From Nitrosophilus alvini (GTDB taxonomy: Bacteria > Campylobacterota > Campylobacteria > Campylobacterales > Nitratiruptoraceae), in assembly GCF_015100395.1 (NCBI RefSeq), contig NZ_AP022847.1, positions 932,501 to 996,500 on the forward strand: DNA of 64,000 nt, read 5' to 3'. Positions 57,686-64,000 of this stretch are shown piece by piece. Made by a program: the position numbers and the translations under genes. Below the pieces are notes generated by a model, which saw only the letters and a program-made list of their open reading frames with translations, was not told the DNA's origin and made no database searches. Positions within the stretch are counted from its first letter, which is position 1; every line of letters begins with the position of its first letter.

Positions 57686-58603
57686 TTAAACCCTAAACCT
57701 GAAAACTCTCATTTTTGCACTTCTGCTTCTGGGATTTGCTCTTATCTCCTCTTTTGTGGCTGTTATGGGCTTTTTTGTGAGTATCTCACCCAAAGCATTA
57801 TCTTTGCCACATTCGCACCTTAAGCTTTCCGGAGGGCATATACATCTTTTTGCCCACTTTTTAAATCGGTTTTTTACCATTCTATCTTCAAGGGAATGAA
57901 AAGTTATGATTGCGAGTTTCGCTCCGGCTGGTCTTGCTTCTTCACAGGCATCCAAAAGTCTTTTCAATTCGCCCAATTCATCATTTACTTCTATCCTCAC
58001 TGCCTGAAAAGGCAAAGTAGCCGGGTGTATTTTTCCGCTTTTTGGAAAATGGCGGGAAATTATCTGTGCAAACTCTCTGGCACTTTCTATCGGTTTTTTG
58101 CTTCTTGTCTTTATTATTATGTCGGCCAGTTTTTTATAATATGGAACTTCCGCATACTCTTTGAAAATCTGCTCCAGTTTTTCTCTTTCATAAAAATTAA
58201 GCACATCATATGCGGTAAGTTCCGAACTTTTGTCCATTCTCATATCCAAAACCGGACTCTCGAAAGAAAATCCTCTCTCAATCTTGTCAAGCTGTAAAGA
58301 AGATACGCCGATATCGGCAAGTATGCCACAAAGAGGCAGATGAAGATACTCTCTGATTTTCTGTGAAAATTTTCCCCTAACCAGTCTTACTCTCTCTTTA
58401 TATTCAAAAAGTCGCTTGCGTGAAAACTCAAGAGCCTCTTCGTCACGGTCGATTCCAATGATTTTTATATTTTCATTGCTTTTTAAAAGTGCTTCGCTGT
58501 GTCCGCCATATCCCACTGTACAATCTATGAAATATCCATCTTTACAATCACTGAAAATTTCTACAACTTCGTCTCGAAGCACCGGAATATGCGGTATATG
58601 CAA
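57686..58603 (-). CDS. rsmH: 16S rRNA (cytosine(1402)-N(4))-methyltransferase
   Basis: RsmH (MraW) methylates C1402 of 16S rRNA. SAM-binding motifs are seen at DCTVGYGGHSEALL and GIDRDEEAL, with ILADIGVSSLQLD and ITFHSLEDRMVK further on. I start at TTG (58603), because GAAAGGGTCAGA lies directly upstream and the protein then begins HIPHIPVLRDEV, like homologues. An ATG eight codons upstream has no ribosome binding site and lies next to the divergent promoter region. It is followed by the FtsL-like gene. Confidence 0.94.
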   Translation of the reverse strand: MHIPHIPVLRDEVVEIFSDCKDGYFIDCTVGYGGHSEALLKSNENIKIIGIDRDEEALEFSRKRLFEYKERVRLVRGKFSQKIREYLHLPLCGILADIGVSSLQLDKIERGFSFESPVLDMRMDKSSELTAYDVLNFYEREKLEQIFKEYAEVPYYKKLADIIIKTRSKKPIESAREFAQIISRHFPKSGKIHPATLPFQAVRIEVNDELGELKRLLDACEEARPAGAKLAIITFHSLEDRMVKNRFKKWAKRCICPPESLRCECGKDNALGEILTKKPITATKEEIRANPRSRSAKMRVFRFRV

Positions 58604-58648
58604 TCTGACCCTTTCTTTTGACTTCATATATTAGAGTATAATTACAGG

Positions 58649-58654
58649 TATAAT
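58649..58654 (+). promoter_or_regulatory. Tandem TATAAT boxes in the rsmH / aldolase-like divergent region
   Basis: Two TATAAT boxes (58637-58642 and 58649-58654) lie upstream of the plus-strand gene at 58684. The second is well placed, about 30 bases before its GTG. The minus strand carries TATTAT over the same bases, which may serve rsmH. Confidence 0.5.
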
Positions 58655-58683
58655 ATCAAAAACATACTTTCAAAAGGGTTATT

Positions 58684-59253
58684 GTGAACAGTGCTACAGT
58701 AGAACTTTTAAGAAAAATATCGCTGTCTTTGTTTAGAAAAAACTTTTTCGGTGTCTATCACGGTTCAATTTCCGCCAAAATCGAAGCCAACAAATTCATA
58801 ATAAATAAAAAAGAAGCAATATTTGACGAAATAGACGAAAACTCTCTTGTTGAACTATATTTCAAAAAAGATTATAGATGGCATGACGCAAGCATTGATG
58901 CAGAAATTCATAAATATATTTATGACCATATAAACGAGGCAAAATTTATCTCATATTCAATGCCGCCTTTTATAACATCATATTCATTGAACTACAACAA
59001 AATTTCTCCCAAAGATTTTTTCGGAAAGACAAGATTTGGAGAGATTACAGTATATGACCCCAAAAATTATGATGACTGGTACGAAAGAGCTCCTGCTGAA
59101 ATAGTACACCATTTTCAAAAAAACAGGTGTTCTATTATGGTGATAAAAGGTTACGGAATCTATACATATGACAGAGATGTTTTCCAGATGGCCAAAAAGA
59201 TAGCAATTTTGGAAAACAGTTGCAAAATTCTGCTATACTCCTCAATTCTTTAA
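58684..59253 (+). CDS. Class II aldolase/adducin-like protein of unknown function
   Basis: A 189-residue protein that resembles the class II aldolase/adducin fold (FFGVYHGSISAKIEANKFIINK near the N-terminus, DYRWHDASIDAEIHKYIYD in the middle). The cluster of metal-binding His residues of true aldolases is only partly present, so enzymatic activity is doubtful. The start is GTG with AAAAGGGTTATT upstream. It converges on bioA and overlaps its 3' end by four bases. Confidence 0.75.
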   Translation: MNSATVELLRKISLSLFRKNFFGVYHGSISAKIEANKFIINKKEAIFDEIDENSLVELYFKKDYRWHDASIDAEIHKYIYDHINEAKFISYSMPPFITSYSLNYNKISPKDFFGKTRFGEITVYDPKNYDDWYERAPAEIVHHFQKNRCSIMVIKGYGIYTYDRDVFQMAKKIAILENSCKILLYSSIL

Positions 59254-60554
59254 CTCCTTATTACATTTTTTATCCCCTGATAAGCTGTCTCCAACATCTT
59301 GTCAATCTCTTCATGATTTATCACATACGGAGGCATAAAATATATCACATGTCCCAGAGGCCTTAAAATTACGCCGTTTTTCAGCCCATATTCATAAATT
59401 CTGAGACCTATCCTCTCCTTCGGACTGTATCCTTTCAACTCTACGGCTGCTATCATCCCTGTCTGCCTTACCTCTTTTACATTGGGAAGCTTTTTGAAAT
59501 CATCCAGTTTTTTTGAAATATACTCTATTTTTTCAAGGTTTTTTTCCAGCACGTTTTCTTTTTCAAAAATATCCAGGACCGCATTGGCAGCAGCACATCC
59601 AAGCGGGTTTCCCGTATAACTGTGCGAATGAAGAAAGGCTTTATACTCATTATAGTCACAGTAAAAAGCATCATATATCTCATCTTTTGTCAGAACAACA
59701 GCCAGAGGCAGATATCCTCCGGTAAGTCCTTTTGAGAGGCACATAAAATCTGGACTGACGTTTGCCTGTTCGCATGCAAACATAGTTCCCGTTCTGCCAA
59801 ACCCAACCGCTATCTCGTCGGCTATCAGATGTATATCATATCTGTCGCAAAGTTCCCTCGCCTTTTTGATAAAAACGGGATGATACATATGCATATATCC
59901 TGCACACTGAACGAGCGGCTCTATGATGAGTGCCGATATCTCTTCATTTCTCTTTTCAAAAAGCTCTTCCATTTTTTCGGCAGCCTCAAATGCCGCATCT
60001 TCACTGGTATCTTTTGGCACGGGAGTCTGAATGGAGCGTATCAGGATCTCTTCATAAGTGTCCTTATAAAGCTCCACATCTCCAACCGAAAGAGCCCCTA
60101 TAGTCTCCCCGTGATAGCTGTTGGTCAAGGATACAAACAGCGGCTTTGTTCTGCCTCTGTTTTTATGACAGTGAAAACTCATTTTCAAAGCTACTTCCAC
60201 AGCACTTGAACCGTTGTCGGCATAAAAGCACCTATTCAACCCTGAAGGTGTTATTTTTGTAAGTCTTTCGCTCAACTTTATAATAGGTTCATGTGTGAAA
60301 CCTGCAAATATGACGTGTTCAAGGTTTTTGAGCTGTTCTTCTATCTTTTTATTTATTTTTTCATTGGAATGTCCGAACAGATTTACCCACCAACTGCTTA
60401 TAGCATCAATATAACCGTTGCCCTCATAGTCATACAGATAGACGCCTTTGCCTTTTTTTATAGGAATAAGAGGCAAAAACTCGTGGTCTTTCATCTGGGT
60501 GCATGGATGCCAGATATGCGCAAGGTCTCGATACATCAACTCTCTGTTTCCCAT
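59250..60554 (-). CDS. bioA: Adenosylmethionine-8-amino-7-oxononanoate aminotransferase
   Basis: BioA is the PLP enzyme that makes diaminopelargonic acid in biotin synthesis. Motifs are HIWHPCTQM, AISSWWVNLFGH, SYHGETIGALS, DEIAVGFGRTG and the PLP Lys in SKGLTGGYLPLA. The length (434 aa) is normal. I use the ATG at 60554, with AAGGATGGAAA upstream; earlier in-frame ATG codons have no ribosome binding site. bioB, bioD and bioF are not in this window. Biotin is needed by the PycA-type carboxylase at 20 kb. Confidence 0.95.
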   Translation of the reverse strand: MGNRELMYRDLAHIWHPCTQMKDHEFLPLIPIKKGKGVYLYDYEGNGYIDAISSWWVNLFGHSNEKINKKIEEQLKNLEHVIFAGFTHEPIIKLSERLTKITPSGLNRCFYADNGSSAVEVALKMSFHCHKNRGRTKPLFVSLTNSYHGETIGALSVGDVELYKDTYEEILIRSIQTPVPKDTSEDAAFEAAEKMEELFEKRNEEISALIIEPLVQCAGYMHMYHPVFIKKARELCDRYDIHLIADEIAVGFGRTGTMFACEQANVSPDFMCLSKGLTGGYLPLAVVLTKDEIYDAFYCDYNEYKAFLHSHSYTGNPLGCAAANAVLDIFEKENVLEKNLEKIEYISKKLDDFKKLPNVKEVRQTGMIAAVELKGYSPKERIGLRIYEYGLKNGVILRPLGHVIYFMPPYVINHEEIDKMLETAYQGIKNVIRS

Positions 60555-60705
60555 TTTCCATCCTTGTGACATCTTTGGACATTTTGTCATATACTGCCAT
60601 TATATTCCGAAAATCACCAATTTATAGTAAATTAATAACATTTTTCATACAATTTAAAAAATTTTTGATATTGGACCGTAGTTCAAATTATACGAAGGAA
60701 ATCTT

Positions 60706-62175
60706 ATGATAAGCTGGATGCAAAAACACAGAAAATATCTTGTGATTACAATCTGGATAAGTACTATAGCGTTTGTAGGTGCCGGTTTTGTCGGTTGGGG
60801 AGCATACCAATACGGAAGTGCGTCAGGAAAAGCAGCCCAGGTGGGAGATGTAAAAATAACAATTAAAGAGCTGCAAAACAGATATTCGAATCTTTACAAC
60901 TACTACAACAAAATTCTAAATGGAGAACTTGACCAGAAAAAAGCCAAAGAGATAGGTCTGGAACAAGAAGCAATAAGTTCTTTGGTTACTGAAGCTCTAA
61001 TGATCAATCTGGCAAAAGATCTTGGATTGACTGTGCTTGATGAAGAGATACAAAAAGAGATAGTTTCTATGAAAGAGTTTCAAAAAGACGGAAAATTCGA
61101 CAAAAAAATCTATCTCTCCGTTTTAAAAAGTGCGGGACTCAAACCGAAGGATTTCGAAAAAAATATAAAAAAGCAGATACTTCTTCAAAAACTGCAAAAC
61201 ATCATAAAACCAGTACTTGTGCCACTTGAAAGCGAAACAGCAGGAGCCGCTTTGTTTATGGGCGACAAAATAAAGTATAAAGTATTGTCATCTGACGATA
61301 TCAATGTATCGATATCAGAAAAAGAGGTAAAAGAGTTTTGGGAAAAAAACAAAGAAAGATATATGACCGAACCTATATTTGAACTCTCTTTGATATGGGT
61401 GACACCCGATACTGTCACCGTTTCGGAAGATAAAATAAAAAAATTTTATGAAGAGAACAAAAGCAGATTTAAAGGTAAAGACGGAAAAGTACTCTCTTTT
61501 GAAAAGGCAAAAGTGCTTGCCGAGAAAGAGCTGAAACTTAAACTGGCAAAAAAAGAGGCACTGAAAAAGTATATAGCTTTCAAAAAAGGAGAGATCGAAC
61601 CTGTAGAAAAACTCTTCTTGAAAATGCAAAACAATATAATACCGGGTAACATTATGGCCAAAATAGCACAAAAAAATGAAAAAAGTTACTTAAAACCCAA
61701 ACTAATTGACGAAAAATATGCTATCATAAGATTAGACAAAAAAGTACCATCCCGTCCAAAGAGCTTCGAGGATGCTAAAGCCGAGGCTTCAAGGGATCTT
61801 TTAACAGAGAAAAAAAGAGCGGCATTGATTGAGACGGCCAAAAAGTTGTACGCCTCTTTTGATGGAAAAGAGACAGACTTTATAGCCAGAGACGATATAG
61901 ACAAGCTCAAACCTCTGAACAGTTACGAAGCTGCAGAGTTTTTAAATGAGCTTTTCGCAAGCGTAAAAGAACAAGGTTATGTCATGGTTGGAGATAATAA
62001 AGCGGTTGTTTATCAAATACTTGGCCAAAAGCTCCTTCTTCCGAAAAAACTCGAAAAAAATAAAAATTTTATAGAAGAGAATACTCTTAAACTAAAAGAC
62101 ACCCTTTTAAATACAAACCTTGTCAACTATCTAAGAACAAAATATCCTATTGAAATATATTACAAAGGACAGTAA
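60706..62175 (+). CDS. SurA/PpiD-like membrane-anchored foldase
   Basis: A 489-residue protein with one N-terminal membrane segment (about residues 13-32), then a SurA-N-type chaperone region rich in helices (GDVKITIKELQNRY, EALMINLAKDLGL). The layout follows PpiD: anchor, chaperone region, central parvulin position, C-terminal region. The central part (about 220-330) is charged and lacks an obvious parvulin active site, so isomerase activity is uncertain. GAAGGAAATCTT precedes the ATG. ftsA begins at its stop codon (TAATTG). Confidence 0.85.
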   Translation: MISWMQKHRKYLVITIWISTIAFVGAGFVGWGAYQYGSASGKAAQVGDVKITIKELQNRYSNLYNYYNKILNGELDQKKAKEIGLEQEAISSLVTEALMINLAKDLGLTVLDEEIQKEIVSMKEFQKDGKFDKKIYLSVLKSAGLKPKDFEKNIKKQILLQKLQNIIKPVLVPLESETAGAALFMGDKIKYKVLSSDDINVSISEKEVKEFWEKNKERYMTEPIFELSLIWVTPDTVTVSEDKIKKFYEENKSRFKGKDGKVLSFEKAKVLAEKELKLKLAKKEALKKYIAFKKGEIEPVEKLFLKMQNNIIPGNIMAKIAQKNEKSYLKPKLIDEKYAIIRLDKKVPSRPKSFEDAKAEASRDLLTEKKRAALIETAKKLYASFDGKETDFIARDDIDKLKPLNSYEAAEFLNELFASVKEQGYVMVGDNKAVVYQILGQKLLLPKKLEKNKNFIEENTLKLKDTLLNTNLVNYLRTKYPIEIYYKGQ

Positions 62176-63534
62176 TTGCAAAACTCCGTTTTAGCTATTG
62201 ATATTGGCTCCACAAAAATTTGTGCCATTATAGCCGAAAAGAAAGAGAACGACGAGCTTGAGATAATAGGTACAGGAATAACAAAATCACAGGGACTAAA
62301 AAAAGGCACGATTACAAATATCGACCTTGCATCAAAATCAATAAAAGCAGCTCTTAACGATGCAAAAAGAGTTGCAGGCAAAAATATTCAAAAAGCGGTT
62401 GTTTCAATTTCAGGCGCCTACACTAAAAGTATCAATAGCAACGGTATTGTAAATATTCCAAATAAAGAGATAACTATAAAAGAGATAAACAGAGTTATGC
62501 AGACAGCTCTGTACAATGCAAATATCCCTCACGAATATGAAGTTCTTCATGTATTGCCATATAACTTTAAAGTAGATGATCAGGAGTTTGTGGAAGATCC
62601 TTTGGGTATGAATGCGGGGCGTCTTGAAGTGGACGTTCATATCATAACCACACAAAAATCGAATTTGTACAATCTGAAAAAAGCAGTAAAAAATGCCGGC
62701 GTAGAAGTAGGAAACGTTGTTCTAAGCGGATATGCTTCTTCAATAGCCGTTTTAAACAATGACGAAAAGGAACTCGGAGTTGCTGTAATAGACATGGGGG
62801 GTTCAACCAGCAATCTTGTTATCCATATAGGAAACTCCATAATATACAACGATTTTTTGGGCGTCGGCTCAAATCATATAACAAATGATCTTTCTATGGC
62901 TCTGCATACACCTCTTTCAGTTGCGGAAAAAATAAAAATAGAACAGGGAAGTTTGAAGTCCTCAGAAAGCGGAACGATAGAGATTCCCGTTATAGGTGAT
63001 GAAAACACGACGCACGAAGTCTCTTTGGAAATAGTTTATAATGTTATTTTCGCCAGAGTCGAAGAGACTTTGATGATACTTGCAAAATCAATAGAAAAAA
63101 GCGGTCTAAAGGAACAGATCGGCGCCGGTGTTGTTCTTACAGGCGGAATGACGAATATGGACGGAATGAGAGAGCTAGCTGTAGCTATATTTGACAACAT
63201 ACCTGTAAGGATAGCCAGACCCCGTGAACTTGAAGGCATGTTCGACGAACTGAAAAATCCTGCGTTTTCCACTGCTATAGGTCTTGTTTTGTACGGTGCC
63301 GGCAAATTTACACCTTATGAGATTGATTCAAACAAAAAACTCAGACACAAAAGTGAAAACATATCCAAAGAAGAGATAACTTCTACAAATATTTCAAAAG
63401 ATGAAAGTCAAAAAACAGATGATACATCAGAGATAACCGAACAGTTGACAAATCTTGAAAATATAAAAAACGAAAGCGAAAGCGTTAAAGAAAAAGCTTC
63501 AAAATTTTGGAGATGGATTACACAACTATTTTAA
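62176..63534 (+). CDS. ftsA: Cell division protein FtsA
   Basis: FtsA is an actin-like ATPase that tethers FtsZ to the membrane. It has the phosphate-binding loop AIDIGSTKICAII, GVAVIDMGGSTSNLVIH and GAGVVLTGGMTNMDG. The extreme C-terminus, KFWRWITQLF, is the amphipathic membrane-targeting helix. The preceding 60 residues are a low-complexity linker. It starts with TTG directly after the previous stop, with AAAGGA six bases upstream. ftsZ follows 23 bases downstream. Confidence 0.96.
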   Translation: MQNSVLAIDIGSTKICAIIAEKKENDELEIIGTGITKSQGLKKGTITNIDLASKSIKAALNDAKRVAGKNIQKAVVSISGAYTKSINSNGIVNIPNKEITIKEINRVMQTALYNANIPHEYEVLHVLPYNFKVDDQEFVEDPLGMNAGRLEVDVHIITTQKSNLYNLKKAVKNAGVEVGNVVLSGYASSIAVLNNDEKELGVAVIDMGGSTSNLVIHIGNSIIYNDFLGVGSNHITNDLSMALHTPLSVAEKIKIEQGSLKSSESGTIEIPVIGDENTTHEVSLEIVYNVIFARVEETLMILAKSIEKSGLKEQIGAGVVLTGGMTNMDGMRELAVAIFDNIPVRIARPRELEGMFDELKNPAFSTAIGLVLYGAGKFTPYEIDSNKKLRHKSENISKEEITSTNISKDESQKTDDTSEITEQLTNLENIKNESESVKEKASKFWRWITQLF

Positions 63535-63557
63535 ATACTACAGGAAGGAGTTTTTAG

Positions 63558-64000
63558 ATGGAGCAGCCCTACAGCGTAGAAGAGACAAAAAACATTACGG
63601 GTGCCAATATAAAAGCCATTGGCATAGGCGGCGGCGGTGGCAATATGATCGGGCATATGATAAACCAGGGAGTAAAAGGTATTGAGCTCTTAGTTGCAAA
63701 CACCGATGCTCAGGCTCTTGCTTCTTCAGAAGCACATGTAAAAATCCAGCTTGGAGAGAAAACTACAAGAGGACTAGGTGCCGGAATGATTCCAGATAAA
63801 GGAAAAGAAGCGGCACTTGAAAGTTATGATGAGATAAAAGAGAGACTAGTGGGTGCAGATATAGTATTTATAGCTTCAGGTATGGGCGGTGGGACCGGAA
63901 CCGGTGCAGCTCCTATTATAGCTCAGGCTGCAAAGGAGGTAGGCGCTCTTACCATATCCGTTGTTACAAAACCTTTTAAATTTGAAGGAAGAAAGAGAGC
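63558..64000 (+). CDS. ftsZ: Cell division protein FtsZ (5' part, runs off the window)
   Basis: The first 147 residues of FtsZ, the tubulin-like GTPase that forms the division ring. It has [16 protein letters not shown] and the tubulin signature [10 protein letters not shown] (about residue 110) that binds GTP. Both were translated directly from the plus strand. CAGGAAGGAGTTTTTAG precedes the ATG. The gene is cut by the right end of the window. Confidence 0.97.
   Translation, partial: MEQPYSVEETKNITGANIKAIGIGGGGGNMIGHMINQGVKGIELLVANTDAQALASSEAHVKIQLGEKTTRGLGAGMIPDKGKEAALESYDEIKERLVGADIVFIASGMGGGTGTGAAPIIAQAAKEVGALTISVVTKPFKFEGRKR

Overview
This window is an ordinary, densely packed chromosomal segment of an AT-rich bacterium, almost certainly a member of the Campylobacterota (formerly Epsilonproteobacteria). 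The evidence is the gene content and order. There is a clpB / ctpA-purC-purS-purQ-SH3 protein-plsC block. There is a DUF2018-polyprenyl synthase-hemA-proS-fxsA-hemC-ubiD block. atpB stands alone, followed by a small membrane protein. A pycA-type biotin carboxylase is present, and a bioA / SurA-like / ftsA / ftsZ block ends the window. From memory, very similar blocks exist in Campylobacter jejuni (around Cj0509-Cj0516 and Cj0540-Cj0546). The genus cannot be fixed from the sequence alone. I see no tRNA, rRNA, CRISPR array, insertion sequence, prophage or integron, and base composition is even throughout.

Layout. 1-1.4 kb: a decayed acetyltransferase tail, then a membrane diguanylate cyclase. 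1.4-12 kb: purH, pfkA, acs, purL, ppsA, a periplasmic cyclophilin, a small membrane protein and dodecin. 12-24 kb, all on the minus strand: clpB, pycA, the conserved rpmH-rnpA-yidD-yidC-jag-mnmE cluster, ruvX, an unknown ORF and metE. 24-29 kb on the plus strand: ctpA, purC, purS, purQ, an SH3-domain membrane protein and plsC. 29-41 kb, mostly minus: psiE, a YwbE-like protein, a pentaheme cytochrome (plus strand), a HAD / ABC ATPase / tautomerase cluster, proA, a TrxB-like flavoprotein (plus strand), an HDOD protein, gpsA, two RCK potassium proteins and gatB. 40-58 kb, minus: thiE-like, atpB, lptB, tsaE, trpD, an S4 protein, ogt, ubiD, hemC, a thiol-disulfide protein, fxsA, proS, hemA, polyprenyl synthase, an RND pump, an FtsL-like protein and rsmH. 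58-64 kb: an aldolase-like protein, bioA (minus), a SurA-like foldase, ftsA and the first third of ftsZ.

How the genes work together. Central carbon metabolism is represented by acs, ppsA, pycA and pfkA, covering acetate activation, gluconeogenic PEP synthesis, anaplerosis and the upper glycolytic step. De novo purine synthesis is split over three loci (purH, purL, purCSQ), with a small PurL that needs PurS and PurQ. Heme (hemA, hemC) and probable menaquinone genes (polyprenyl synthase, UbiD-type decarboxylase) share one transcription unit, which fits a respiring organism with multiheme cytochromes. The rpmH-mnmE cluster supplies ribosomal, tRNA-processing and membrane-insertion functions. 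The right end begins the division genes.

No new defence or mobile system is present. The most interesting observations are small in scale. The first is a consensus TTGACA-17-TATAAT promoter for clpB overlapped by an HspR-like palindrome. The next are two genes (rnpA and the diguanylate cyclase) with no usable ATG/GTG/TTG start, both of which may start at ATT. Others are a HAD phosphatase lacking its second catalytic Asp, an orphan ABC ATPase, and a Cys-rich unknown protein coupled to ruvX.
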